Notes: generated by a model not told the origin, from the letters alone. A stretch of DNA of 64,000 nt from Sinotaia quadrata (GCA_028829895.1 CM054177.1:76810663-76874662); one strand, 5' to 3'. Counted from the stretch's first letter, positions 1 to 15,100 are shown. Program-made: numbers and translations.

Positions 1-660
1 ACTTTTGTATGCAATCAAACTTTTATTTATTCCATCTAAGCTGCATTAACCTGGTGCATAACATCTACTGAAATTTAAACATGCGTGTACATGCACACAC
101 AAATACACACACACCATTATTAACTCTACTTTGTCAATAGTACAAATTGTGCTAGTACTGACAGCACTTACCTGTGAAATGTTCAATACTATTAACAGCC
201 ACAGATATAAATTATACAGGACTAATAGCTCTAGTCTGTGTGCTGTACAGTACTAATAGTTCCAGTCTCTGCACTGTGCAGTACTGTAAATAGCTTTAGC
301 CCATAAACCATACAGTACCATACAGTCAGTGCTTCGTATGAGTTTGGTGCATCGTTTGAACTATCGCCTAATTCTGCTCATCACAAAGGTTTTTGTATCT
401 TTAAGCTAGTATGCCTCATTTGAGGCTCAGTGCCTTGTTCAAATTATCGCCCGATTCCACTTGTACAGGTCTTTGTATCTTCAAACTATAGTACCTCTTC
501 TTTGCTCCCAACTAAAATATTTTATCTAATTTATTCTATCAGGATTGCTTATGATATAAGTGTTTTACCTGCCAGATTAGTTGTAAAAAAGCAAATCTGC
601 TGAGGTTCACTCTATGAGACAATTTTGGGTCATTTTAGTTTAGTTGCTCTAGTTACAGTA
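1..660. other. non-coding, with short local duplications
   Basis: No gene is recognised. Two diverged copies of an approximately 75-90 base unit sit at about 345-415 and 432-492 (shared core: attatcgcc..attc, then ggt(t)tttgtatctt and a(t)gcctc). Around 205-300 a shorter unit containing gtacagtactaatag and ccagtctctgcactg recurs. ECT2 must continue to the left, so this is probably ECT2 intron. Confidence 0.5.
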
Positions 661-686
661 CTGATTGTTTTAAATATTTGTTTTTG

Positions 687-860
687 ATTTCATGTAGTCA
701 TGTGAGAAGATACTACATGGCTTCAGTCATACAAGCCAGAACCATAAGGAGTCTATCTACACCAGAGAAAGATAAGATGAGAGTGGCAGCTGCTGCAGGC
801 CCTTTCCTACAAATGTTTACCACTGTGGGACTCATTGCAATGGCATCTTTTCTTGGTTAA
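687..860 (+). CDS. candidate terminal exon of a multi-pass membrane protein, unidentified
   Basis: After an acceptor-like ttgatttcatgtag a frame reads a basic stretch (ARTIRSLSTPEKDKMRVAAA) followed by a hydrophobic helix (GPFLQMFTTVGLIAMASFLG) and a stop at 858-860. A charged loop followed by one last membrane segment is typical of the final exon of solute carriers; the pattern faintly recalls riboflavin (SLC52) or equilibrative nucleoside transporters, but I cannot assign it. It would lie antisense to the 3' part of ECT2, either nested in an ECT2 intron or a dead fragment. It could also be chance. Confidence 0.35.
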   Translation: MSCSHVRRYYMASVIQARTIRSLSTPEKDKMRVAAAAGPFLQMFTTVGLIAMASFLG

Positions 861-1014
861 GAAAATTTATGTGCCAATATCACACAATACCAAACTATTT
901 TACTTGGTGAATTGCAGAGCCGGGAGTAAGACTCTAAACCCCTGTGTAAGGATTTTGAGTTATAATGGACCTGAGGTACTCAGCAAATGTTAATTCATCA
1001 TGGCACTCTCTGAG

Positions 1015-1735
1015 TTTCAATCAAACATTCAGAGAGACAAGTTGTCAAACATTCAGAAAGACAAGTTGTCAAACATTCAGAAAGACAAGTTGTCAAGCAT
1101 TCAAAGAGGCAAACTGTCATGTATTCAGAGAGACACATACATTGTCAAGCATTCAGAAAGGCAAGTTACCAAGTATTGAGAGAAACTGTCATGCATTCGG
1201 AAAGACAAACTGTCATGCATTCAGAAAGGCAATTTGTCATGTTTTCAGAGACAAGATGCATGCATTTATCAAACAGGATATGCATTCAGAGAAACCAAGT
1301 TGTTGTGCATTCACACAAGCTGACAAATATTCAAACACAAATTGTCATGTATTCATCAAGACAAGTTGTCATGACAAGCTGTAATGCATTCGTAAAGACA
1401 AGTTATTGTGCATTTGTCAAGGCAAGATGTCATGTATTTGTCAAGACAAGCTGTCATGCATTCATCACTACAAGTAATGCACTCATGAGAAAGTTATCTT
1501 GCATTAGGAGAGACAAGAAGTTATGTATTCAGAGACAAGATGTCAAGCATTCAGAGAGATAAGTTGTCATTCAATCTGATGACAAGCCATGCATTCAGGG
1601 AAACAAGTTATCATGCAATCCGACAGACAAGCCATGCACGTAGATACAAGTTATCATGCATTCTGACAGACAAGTTGTCATGCATTTTGAGAGACAAGTT
1701 GTCATGCCTTCTGACAGTCTAGCATCCACAGACAA
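1015..1735. repeat. minisatellite, about 24 bp unit, roughly 30 copies
   Basis: Tandem degenerate copies of a unit close to ATTCAGAGAGACAAGTTGT + CATGC fill the block, just downstream of the last visible ECT2 exon. Each unit contains the near-palindrome GACAAgTTGTC and often the palindrome ATGCAT, so copies can fold as single strands. Because 24 is divisible by three, open frames run through it, but they are only translated repeat. Confidence 0.9.
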
Positions 1736-1812
1736 GTTATGTGTTTAAAACAAATTGGCATGCAGAAAGACAAAAGTTCTCTCTCAACAGATCAACACAT
1801 TCAAAAAATTAC

Positions 1813-4800
1813 CTCTCCTCGAACGATGAGACTGGGTAATTTAGTATCGGTGGGTAGCTCTTTGACTTCATGTTCATCCACCACCAAATGTGTGGCATCC
1901 TCACTTCCAATTGCTGTGTGTGTCCCACCTAAAGGTAGCAACATCAAATGCTTCTGAGTTACTAAAATTAAATATTTAAGAACAATATTTAAAAATAACA
2001 ATGCAGGATTCTGCAATATATTTTACAAACAAAAGGGATTGAATTGACATTTTCGAAACTACCTGCCTGCTTCATATAAAATCTTTTTGACCTAAATATT
2101 TACCTCTTCACCATTAGCATTCAAATCACTATAATTTTTCTGCTCAGTAACAATGTAATAATCATAATACACAGTAGACAATGAAATAAAAACCTACCAT
2201 TTTGAATAGTCAAATCTTCCATGTGTCTCTGCTCTTCTGGGGAGAAGCCAAAAAAACTTAAACAGCACTGAAAGAATGGCTTGACCTTGTACTCCATCTG
2301 AAACATAAAAAAGTGAACAAACAAATAGGTCAATTAAAATTAAATAACTTTGAACAGTTATATAAATAAAATAATACTGATTGCTGAAAGTGAAAACTAT
2401 TTTGGGTGAATTTTATGTGTCAATAACTTGTAATATACACTCATCATATGCACATAACTTGGTATTTTTCAGTGAATTAGTAATTTAATTTATTTATGAG
2501 TTCAAATCTTATACATGACACAAGAGAATGTAAATAGATTGAAAGACAACTAACACTATTGATGACCTATATAAAATGTCAAACTATTGAATGAAGAACT
2601 AATTTTGTAAACTAAAACACAATGGTGAACTTGATGATAATTGCTGCCAGTAAAAGAACTGTTATTTATCAGAAAGTGATGAAAGTTTATAAATATATTA
2701 TGACAAATGGAGCAGCTGTCTGTACATGATGCAAGATGGAAGATCAATGGTTCAGTATAATGACAAACATAAATTCTTTGTTTTAGTAGGTATTCCAAAC
2801 ATCGCTGATTGTGACGATGTTAGTCAATTTTTCTACATTTTCAACACTCATGATCCCTGAAGCTTTGTAAAATAAAAGCACATGAAACAAAAAGTTTGTT
2901 CTCTGTTCTGTCTTTTCTCTTTTTTTGTTTTAATAAATAATTGTGAAAAAGTAATAAGAAGTTATTCAGAAGTTACCAACCGAGCGACTTTTTGACCAAG
3001 CCGCCATAACTTTTCCAGCGGTAACGCGTAATACATGCACTCTTTCTGTCTTTGGGTATGCGTGCAGTATAGTAATCTAAAAATAATAACTGTTTTATGT
3101 AGGGGAGAGAACAAGGTTCATTTCCATACTAAATAATGCGCAGGAAATTCAAGATAAAGTGAAATAAGGTTAAATTTAATTTTTTTAAAAATTTCATTCA
3201 TGGTAATTCCGATAATATAGCAGTTTTAAAAGATACCAGAAAATAGGAAAATTCTTCATCCATAAGTCTATATAGTTTGTTTGAGACAAAAAATACTGCA
3301 CGCATACCGAATCGAGTTGAAAGAATTGTGGTCAGTGGCCGAAATCACAGAAGACTGTCAACAACAATGGCACCGAGCAGCTTTGCGTTCCAAACGGTGA
3401 CATTGAACCAGTTTCCACTCTGCAATCTTGCTCATCATTCTGTTTGAAGATGTTAGTTGCTAAGTTAAATCAATTATTTTCTATTTTATTGTGTATTTTT
3501 CATTTAAAGGACTATATTAGCTGATAAATAAGAACTTTCGGGGTCTATTGGCCTACAGTACCATCCATCTTTGAAGGTGTTAAGGGTGAACATGGAAAAT
3601 GGCTTTATGAATTTATGCCTGCCTTATCCAAGGCTTAAGTGTTTATCATTCAATAGGGGAAAGATTTATTTTCAATACAATGCATTTGGCTTACTCATAT
3701 TGCGTTTATTTGTTTTTAATTCTTTTTATAAGTGGCCACATGACCACTTTCTTCGTCTTTTACTGCAATTGCAAGGCACAGTGTAAACAATGAGTAGATC
3801 ATTAGATGGGTGTATAATAGGTTTTTTATTTTTTAGTTATTATTTTTATCAGATTTTCTTTTCTTTTTTAAAATTCAGATAGACACAAGTGAGTTATATA
3901 ATTACACTGGGCAACATCAAATTTGCTATCTAAGATTTTTTGACAGATTTATGACAGTTTTATTGTTCTGGATCCAAAAATTACATCGGTTTTGTTCAAT
4001 CAGGTCAATTTTTTTAGCTATTTTTGATCAACTTTTTGATCTATTGCCACATTATTTGGGGTTGTTTTTTTTAATATGTAATGGTATTTTCTATTTATTT
4101 GATGTAAAATTCTTTCTTATTTCTTTAAATAAACAAATTATTATTTGTTTTACATAATTATGAAGAGGTTACATAAGCTAATTTTTGAATAATTTATATT
4201 TTTCTTCTTTAGGTAATGAAATGGAATCGGCCAGAAGACATTGCAAAAATAAACCCAATGTATTTTGCTATATCTGCGACGAATACACCATTGTTCCTAA
4301 CAAGAATCCAGTAATAGGTTTTATAAAGCATGTTTACCATGCTTATTTTGGTATAAAACTTGCTGACCAGGATAAAGTTTGGATGCCACATATGGTATAC
4401 AAGACATGCACACAATCTGTGTCGTTGGACCAAGGGTAAGAAGAGTTGTCTGAAGTTTGGAATTCCTATGGTTTGGAGGGAACTGACAAACCACGTCACT
4501 GATTGCTATCTCTGCGCTATTGATGTAACTGGGATTAACAGAATAAACCGGAGCAGCCTTAAGTATCCCGATCTTGAATCAGCATGTCGGCCAGTAGCTC
4601 ACTGTAATGAAATTTTAGTATCTGTCCCTGGAGAACTTACATACATTAGTGAAGAAGAATTCTCTCTAGTGTTGAAGAATATGAAGAAGAAGAATTAGTG
4701 GTTCTTGGTGATGATACTCCAAATCCTTTCTTGCAAAAGGAGCTAAATGATCTAGTTCGCAATCTCAGCTTGTCAAAGTCATCTGCTGGCATCCAGATTG

Positions 4801-6001
4801 AGGGGAAAGAACGTCCTTTCTGACAGCGTTCACATCACCTTCTACCGCAACAGACATCAAGAGTACCTCAGTTTTTTCTCTACAGAAAAAGACCTGGTGT
4901 ACTGTACAAATACTGCACAGCTTCTGCACAAATTTGGTGTGACACAGTATAAACCTGAAGATTGGAGATTGTTCATTGACAGCAGCAAACGATCACTGAA
5001 ATATGATCTGCTACACAATGGTAACATGTACCTCTAGCTCACTCAACGATACTGAAGAAGTATGAAGCGGTTGGCCATTGAGAAATTGAAAGCTGGCATT
5101 TTTGATGGTCCACAACTCCATAAACTAATCTGAGATCCAGAGTTTGAAAACTCAATGAACAAAGTGGAACTGGAACATGGAAGGCTTTTGTTCTGGTCAT
5201 GAAAAACTTTCTTGGCAACAATAAGGCCAGGAACTACGCACAGCTTGTTGCCAATATGCTGACTGCTTTCAGAAACCTTGGATGCAACATGAGCAACAAA
5301 ATGAATTACTTATTCTCACATATGGATTGGTTTCCTGAAAATCTGGGATGAATGAGTGACGCGCAAGGAGAGAGATTTCATCAGGATATGAAAGAGATGG
5401 AGACCAGGTATCAGAGACGCTGAGATGCAGTCATGATGGCTGATTACTGTTGGACTTTAAAGAGAGACATCCGTACTGATGAGCATTCTAAAAATGACTA
5501 TGATTCGTTGGAGGAATAGAAGATAATTCTTTTCCTTTCAAATTGTAATTCTTTATAAAAAAAAAAATGTACGCAAACTACAATAGATTCCAATGGCATG
5601 ATATCAATAGTTATTAAGAGAAAGCACGCAAATGTCTTGTGGCAGCATGACAAATAGTCAATACACAGAAATCTGTCAACGACTATAAGATTATATTGAT
5701 GTCAACAACTATTAATAGGATATCACACAAATATCTTGTGGCAGCATGACAAATAATCAATACAGAGATATCCGTCGACGACTGTAGGATTATATTGATG
5801 TCAACAACTATGAACAGAATATCATACAAACATTTTATGGCACAATGACAATATATACAGTAATCCCTTGCCAACTGTAGGGTTATGTTCTTCGGAAAAC
5901 CCATGGTTAACAAAACAGATAGGAAAATGCTAGAGCAAATAGGAAATAGGGGATTTATATTCACCACAACTATGGTTATGATAATCAAACTTATGTGTAT
6001 G

Positions 6002-6043
<42 letters not shown>

Positions 6044-9000
6044 CTAAGCTTATGTGTGTGTATATATCTATTTACTGCACTTAAAGCAAAATACAATGCA
6101 TGATAACATAGCTACATTTCAGCCCATGATATTACTGTATATGTTATTTAACACAAAGCAACAGCTTACCACAGTCTCAGAATCTGCCTTAATGGCAAGA
6201 ATATCCCTCTGATCCCACAAGCACCGAATCCACTCTTCACTCATTATCGGCATGCCCATGGTCATAGCATACTGTTTTTAAAAAAATTTAAAGCAAAATC
6301 ATAATACTCTTTTAATTGTCATACAGTCAACACTGACATAATATAGCAAAAACAATGCTTTTTTACATAATACAGTAAAACCTAACCAGAGAGATTATAT
6401 TTCACAAGAACTGCAAATAGGTATATCCAATCCACATTGAACAAATTCAAAGGTTTTTGAGTTAAATGGTTGAGATGGCAGTGGGGAGACATGCGAAAAC
6501 AGTTGTATTTTAGCTTCAAAAGATTTTGAGTTAAATGGTTGAGGTGGAAAATAGGGAGGCATGAAACAGCTGTATTTTAGATGCCACTGAATACTATAAT
6601 ATGTAGAATACAAATATTACCTTATATTTTTCTCCTCCAGTACAGTTGGCAACAAGGTGTGTGACTTTAGGTGTCATGTCTTTTCTCACACTACCCCCCA
6701 TGTGATGCACAAGATCCACTAAATGGCACTGAAATAGTACTCCATCATTTCAATTCATGATGCAAGCAAACAATCAGTCATATCAGTGGTTAGTTGCACA
6801 CGGTCATATCAGTGCTCAGTAACACACAGTCATATCAATGCTTAGTTTCACATGATCAAATTGTTGCTCAGTGACACAAAGTCATATCAGGGTTAATTAC
6901 ACATGGTCAAATCAATGCTCATTAACACACAGTCATATCAGAGCGTAGTTACATGTGGTCAAATTAGTGCTCAGTAACAGTAACATCAGAGCTTAGTTAC
7001 ATGTGGTCAAATTAGTGCTCAGTAACACAGTCATATCAGAGCTTAGTTACATGTGGTCAAATTAGTGCTCAGTAACAGTCATATCAGAGCTTAGTTACAT
7101 GTGGTCAAATTAGTGCTCAGTAACAGTCATATTAGAGTTCAGTTATACATGGCCACAATGTCAATTCAGTGCTTAGTTACAAATTGTCAAATCAGTGCTT
7201 GGTTAAACAAATAAATTAGCGATTAGCTATATATAGTCCATCAAACCAATGCTTCGTAACTTGTGGTCAAATCATATATGAGCCCATCAAATTAGTGATG
7301 TGCTATATACATATGGTTCATCAAACCAATGCTTGGTTATACATGTTGTCCATCATATTACTCTTAGTTATAAATACAATCTATCAAACTAATGTTTAGT
7401 TACAAGGTTATATCAGTGTTTGTTGTACATACTGACCTTCAATGCTAAGTTACACATGGTCAAATTAGTGATTAGTTAGTTAGTCATACAGGTCTTGAAA
7501 TCAATACCAAGTCACAAATGGTCAAATCAATGCTCAGTTACAAATATAGATAGAATCCCTCAAATTAATCCTTAGTTACAATTCATCAAGAGAATGCTTA
7601 GTTATACAGAGTCCATCAAATTAGTATCTGGTTGCAAAATCAAATTAGAGCTTTTCACACAGTCAAATCAATACTTAGTTATATATAACAGTCCATCAAG
7701 TCAATATTTAATTACATATCTAGTTTATCCAGTCAGTAACAGAGACAAATAAATCAGTGCTTAGTTACACATAATCAAATCAATATTTAGTTATATACCA
7801 GTTCATCAAATCAGTACCCAGTTAAACACAACATTCCATCAAATCAGATCTCAGTTAAACACAATATTCCATCAAATCAGTAGCCAGTTAGACAACATTC
7901 CAACAAATCAGTACTTAGTTACACAAATAGTCTATCAAATTAGTGATTTTTTTTTTAATAAGCAGTGCAAAAAATAAGTTCTATTTATTAATATTTATTA
8001 TTAAACTTCTTGGTACATGAAATTTGTGCTTCATTTGTGATGCTTTCTGTTTATCAATCTATGTTAATATTCATACTAAAATTTACAAATTGATAAAATT
8101 AAAATTTAAAAATAATTTTTTAAAATACTTCTTATTTGTTCTTATATGCTATTATTTAACTTCACTTGATTTGTCTATGTATTTTCTTTCAAATCAATGG
8201 AGCTAGTTTCTGCATATTTGCTTTTAAACCAAAGGATTTAAATATCTTTGCATCCCTACACACAAAAATGTAATAGATATCCATTTCATATTTCACATTA
8301 TTCTTTTGGTCAAACTATTTTAAAGCACATAACTACTGCTTTGTGAAGCCTCGACAGCTGAAATTTTGCATTATAGAATACTGGAATAATGTCAGATTGC
8401 AAAGACTAAAAAGTATAATGAAATATAATTTGATTGATTGATAGATAGATAGATAGATAAAGTATATCTATGAATGGAATACTGCTAATTAAATCTGAAA
8501 AGAAAAAAAATCTTCATACAAGCTGGTCTCTTTGTTTGAAGCCTGTAAAACAGACCACAACTCCATGCATTGACATGCAGTACTGTGGCCTTGTGCTGTA
8601 TGGCAAATTCTAAGGTTGAAAAAAAATTATTATTAGCAAAATTACTAATAAGAGTAACCAATAATAATTAGATACAAATAATTATTAGAAAAAGTGACAG
8701 TTATTCGTTACATTAAAATAATACACCTATTACTAGATTTACTAATCAGCTTACCCAATAAAATATAAATACAAATACTCATTAGAAGAACATGACAATG
8801 TTCACATTACATTAAAAAAATTAAAATAGATGATTTCACACTAGAAATAAAAAGAAAACAAATTATATCAACAACAAAAAATACCCAACAAAATTTTGTA
8901 TATTTTCTAAAATACCTAACACATAATTCTATTCAAATATCTCTTGTTTAATAATAAGTTACCCATAGCTAGACCAAAGAAAACCCAGAGTAATATTTCC

Positions 9001-12000
9001 ATTCAATTTATACATCTGATTTCACAGGGTTCATAGGTAATTTTGAGAGAAAAAATTCAAGGACTTTTTAAAAGCAATATTATGATATTCAAGAGCCACA
9101 AGTATGTGCACTAAAGTTCTAAAATACAAAATTTATTACAATAATAACAATATTATATGTTTTTGTTGCAAATAAATTAGGATAGTATAAGAAAATGTAA
9201 AATCAATAAACAATACTGTGCATTATCCTTTAGCACACTGAATTCTTGTTTGTAGTGCTAGACTATGCAACATATAGCAGCACACATCAACTTTGAAATG
9301 AAGTAATTTTAAGTTTATATATAAATTCATAAAACTCACCCTCTTTAGGCGAGGGAATATAAAAATGGATACAGACAATTATTTGGTGAACTGATTTTAA
9401 TGGTTATATAAATAAAATAATTGACTGTTAAAAATAAATGAAAAAATATTTCTGGTCAATTTTATATACCCACAATTCTTATATGAATATAATTTAGAAT
9501 TTTACATATCGTATATACTCGAGTATAAGTCGACCCCCAATTTGCCCCTTAAGTGGAATTTTACATTTCTTCGTTGATCATTACAGTAAACTCATGGCCT
9601 GAAAGCCATATGTATGTAACTGAATTTGCCACACACTATGGTTTCACAGTAACATATAATTAGTTATACAGTATAATTTTAATATATTCCGATATAAATA
9701 AATTATATTACTGTCTTTAATAAAAAGATATTTTGTTGCACTTTCAATTTGAATGTTTACAGTTTTCCTCTATTTCCGGCAAAAATCGATTACTACTAAA
9801 TACTGTACAAAACTATAGTGAAAATAATATCCTACTTCTATTTTGCTGGCTTTGCACACCATTCAATACCCATTTAGTACAAATATTTACAACTTATATA
9901 TTGAATCTAAGCATAAAATTAGGTCTTTGTTTTCTTTCTTATTTATGTCACTTTATTCTTTTTAAGTTATCCTAATTTTGCTTGAAGAGCTAAGTCAGAT
10001 TCTTTAACCTTTGCACACTGATATTTTTCTTCTTTTTCTTTTGGCTGGCAATGCTAGAATAATTAACAGATGTCATTTTATACCACCAATAACTCTCTTG
10101 TAAATATGCAAATAATTTAATTACACTTTCACCATTTTAAGAGAAGTGAATAAACAGGTGTATAAATGTAATTTGGATTATTCTTTAACCATGCATGCTT
10201 AGTCTTGTACAATAGATGAACATCATTTTGCATTTTAAAAGTACGTAGATATTTTAAATGTACATAAAATATATGAATTCACACACACACACTGATTCAG
10301 TGATAGAATTCTTGATAGAATTCTATTATCTTGATTCTTGTGTGCAATGTGATGACAAATGTCCTTACCGCTCCTTGAAATAAAATGTTAAAATGTGTAA
10401 GCTTTCAAATGAAGGACATAGCTTTCTAAGTAAACATAAACACAGAGCAACAGCATGTACTTCAATAAAAATGCAGTTATCTTATTCTATCATAAAGTGA
10501 TGACATTATATATTTATTATAATAAATGTTGCAATTTTGTTAATTATTTGATTATACAAACTCTCTTAAATCATCATGAGAGATAAAATTAAGCCAATAA
10601 TTTATGTATTGGTTCATCGGCAGCTATATTTTTTCAAGCATTTAAAATGAGTGTCACACAAAAAATTGTTTCCAATCTAAATGAAATAAAAATGGTTATA
10701 ACCTAAGAGAAGTAAGTTATGTTTCAAGTCAGTTACATCTAATATTCTTAGTGCACTGTGTGGGAATATCCAGTGCCCCTGCAGTGATCAACAAAAGTCA
10801 AAGGAAACGAGTAACATTAGAAGCAAGTATGCATATGCCATAAACAGAATTTATGCAAAGGAAATAGATTATATATATTATATATCTTATTCTTTTTCAT
10901 TCTGCTTTTATCAAATTAATATAAACAAAAAGTAAAAGTTCAATTTAAATCATTGTAAAATACAAAATAAATAAGAGGAAAATCAATATCACCTGATTCA
11001 TATGCTTACAGCTGAGAATGATTGGTACACCAATAATACGTGCCTCAGCCCTATGCAACTTGTGGTAAATATCTCCCTCAAAGCTTGACAATACAAATAC
11101 TGTCTCACAATGAGATGCAGCATGAACATACTCAAGTCCATCCTCTGAGGACAAGACCTCATTAGACTTTGAAATGAAATGCTGTTTTTAAAAAATAAAT
11201 ATATACATTTTCAGTACCACTACCAGGTTCTCAAAATAGTTATCGTACATGTTCACACTTATATGCTCATATGCATACACATACTATACTAATAGTTATA
11301 TATATATATACACATTTTATTTGAAATTTGATTGAAAAATAAATTGATTGAGAAATAAATTATAGTCAAACGAGTTTAATGGACATCCCATTATCAGTCT
11401 TAAGTCTCTAAAGTACAAGTTTCACAAGTTAAGGATTATAACAGATTATATTATGATTATAATGAAATTATAATTGTTATAACAATATAAGTTTAATAAC
11501 TGATTACGAAAAGAAAAGAAAATCAACAGATTTTTCTCTTTATAAAAAAGTTAAAATAATAAAACTTTACAGTTCAATATTTATAAATATTGAAACAAAA
11601 CTGATATTAGAATATGTCTTCTAGATATTCAAAAAATGTACAAAATGTATTATCTTTTAAAAAATAAAACTCTTAAAATTAAAAGACTAATGGAGTCATA
11701 ATTCAAAATGCACTTTCGGATTTAATTCAATTCACTTAACATTTAAAAGAAAAATATAATTCTCTTCACAGGTATCAATTTATTTCTTTTATTTTTGCAG
11801 TTCAAAGCTCTATATATGTTTAGAATATATATATCTTTTCATTAATATTTTAAAACCCTTATGATAAGAGTCACAGGGTTTTCAAATCCTCAATAGAAGA
11901 AATTTGTTCTCTATTAAAGTATTAGTCATTTTTACTTTTAAATAAAAGTAAATGATCATACATTCATTTAAAATTTATTTTATTGTATCCATATTTTATT

Positions 12001-12087
12001 TTATAATTAGGCAAGTATTTAGTGTTGATATTACAAAATTAAAAGATAATTATCTCAATAATTTGTTTTATAATAATGCATTATTTT

Positions 12088-12132
<45 letters not shown>

Positions 12133-15100
12133 TTTACAATATAAAAAAGCAGTGCTAACCTTTGCTGTGCTCAAAAGCTCTTTGTCGTTAAAGCACTCCT
12201 TCCCAACCAGAACGATTCGCAATTCTCGGTCATCTATAGTAATTTAATTCAATGCATATAAATATTATGATAAAATGTTTATCAACCAGGCACTAAACAT
12301 TTAACTTTACAATTTTTTTTAAAATCAATATTACTGACAAATATCCATTTGAAAAAATATTCCAACATGCTTGTTGTTAAAATGCTGGTTAATTGTACAA
12401 TAAAATATGAAGATTTAAAATACTTACTGACTGTTTTAAAAAATTTTTTTTAAAATCAAGCACATAACATTTAAATAGTTTACAATCAATTCAATAAAAA
12501 TAAAGATTTTTTGGACAAGTCATGAACATAATTAAGAGCTGTTTTCAAACAGAACAAACAAGAATTTATTTCCAAACAAACTAAGAAAACTAAAATATAA
12601 ACCTAAAAAATATAAATTTTTTAAATCATACACTGAATATTTAACGCTATATCTCAATCAGAAATGAAGTGAGTAGAAATTACAAAAAATTTACTTTAAT
12701 TTGCAGTGACCCCTACAAGCAAATGCATAATATTTGTATGTTTTTCCTCCACTGTTTTGAAAAAGTGCTGGATGCTAGTGTTGACAGAATCAAAGATTCT
12801 CAGAGGTAAAAAAGAAGAAAATATTTTAATAGCTGTGGAATACAGAATAGTGGGTCTACTGTGATTTACTAGATTGTGGAGTCAGTGCATAAAAATTGAC
12901 AAATTATAAAATATCTCTATGCATGAAATCAATGTCAGTGCATACAAATTGACAAAATATCTGTCTACACGAAATCAATATCAGTGCATACTATGGATAA
13001 ATTGTTAAAATTTTTGTCAGTATGAAATCAATAAGTTACTTTAATGCAATACAATGTACTGAAAAAAGCAAAGATTAATGTGCATAATAAGAGTTCTATC
13101 ATACTTATAATTACAAATTTAAATATATACATGAAAGTTAACAAAAACTTTTATTCTTAAACTTAAATATACTTTTAAAGATTTTAAAAACTAACAATAA
13201 AATAAAACCACAACTAACTGAAATCAAAACAACTATAAAATAAATATAATATAAAAAGAATTACCATGAGCTATGATTAGAACAACAGTTTAAATATACT
13301 GTCAAATTACAAATATATAAACGTAATTATTAATCAATTTAATGTGAATATAAATAATAAAATGTTAGTTGAGCATGTTAACTATAAATAAAAGAGCCTT
13401 TACTATTAATAAAATAATAATGTTTTAGCTAAGAAAGTAGTAACACAAAAATGTGATTTATTTTATAAAATCATAAATCCATAGTTTCACAGTGTTCCAG
13501 TTTTTGCTGGCTGTCATAGCTTTTTTATATGTCATCTGCACTTTCATAAAATAAAATGTTAACTTTAAAAATTAATAAAATACTTTTAAAATAAATAAAA
13601 TTGCAAACAAAATGATGTAAAGGCCAGTAATCAAATAAAACAGAAATAAGTGAAATAGTTGTGTATTTATCATGAAAAGGTTATTAAAATCTAAAGTGAA
13701 ATTCTGAACATTTTCACAATGTATACCAATCAAGTGAGTCACTGTTCATTTCTGTACTTCATGTGGCCAAATTGTTTTATATATATATGTGTGTGTATGT
13801 GTGCTTATATTGTTTTTTTAAATAGCATTTTATTCTGTATTATATACAGTATCAATGCTACTTGCTATCACTCAATTTGTCATTATAATAAAGTTACAGG
13901 ATATCCTATCTCCTGATCTCTATAGATAATGTCTGGAACATTCACTGTTAAAACAGTAATAATATAATGTTAATATTACTGCATCAAAATGAAGTAAAAT
14001 CACTGTGGATAGCCATAGCCCTATTTTTTTCTTTTAATTTAAAAAGAAATTGGGAAAGGAGGGAAGTAACATTTTACAAATAATGTTCAGTGAAACATTA
14101 AAACTTAAAAAATGCCAATTATTTTTTACTGCAGCATTACACATCACTAATATATAATAATAAATATTTTATCTGGTTCTAGTATTTCTGTGCATGCATG
14201 CATCTACACACATATCCAAAGTGTGCAAAAATGTTCGGACACTCTCACATATTACTGCTAGTAATATCTTGTAAATTAAAGCAAAAATAAATACTTTTTC
14301 TAAGATAGATAGATAGATGGGCAGATGGGTGAACAGACAGATAGATAGATAGGCAGTGTGTATGTGTGTGTGTAATGCAGGAGTGGGTGAATATAGATAT
14401 TGGTGTTGTGTGACAACTCACATTCACTCCACTCACACCCTGCAGTTTAGATACAAACAGAATCATAAGTGACATGATCATATACCATAGAGAACAAGAG
14501 ACAGAAAAAATCTGCTCATTCTAGTGACGCTCAATCGTGCCTAGAAATGCTAGCTGAAGAAATAAACAGAAGGGGTCTGATGAATGAAGTGACATATTGG
14601 TAAATTAAAGATATTAAGCAAACGACAAAACAATGTTTAAGTTGACCCAACAGACATACAAAATCAAGGTTAAAATATTCCCATAAAAGTTATAGTCACA
14701 ATTCATGCTATTAAGTGAGCACAGATTGGCAAGAATCATTTTATAAAAGCCTGTAATCTCCAATTGTAAGTAAGCAAAATGTAGAGTGTTGACTTTACTG
14801 GGAAGAATGATTTTAGAATAGCTATAGTTTTGTAGGCTGTTGACTGAGGACAGGTAAGAGACTGCTTGATCTAGGAAGAAGTAGAATAGAACCTAATAAT
14901 AACACTTAACAGGACATGTCAGTATGAGTAATGGAAGCAAGTAGCCTTAAGCCAGAATAGGACCAAGCAGGAGTCAAACTCAAACCTCCTCTACACGACT
15001 GTGCTGGATGGTTTCAGTGGCTGTAAAGCTTACTGCACAAAACAACTGTAAAACATGAAGTAACACTTCATGTGCTTCTTATGTGTACTCAATCTGAGCC

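Noticed and set aside
965..1722. Overlapping plus-strand frames rich in Cys, His and Arg, looking like a repeat protein
   Set aside because: They lie in three frames of the same degenerate 24 bp array and have no conserved start or codon signal.
6770..7940. A CRISPR-like array, because of regular 26-30 base repeats
   Set aside because: There are no unique spacers; repeats are contiguous and degenerate, and the DNA is animal.
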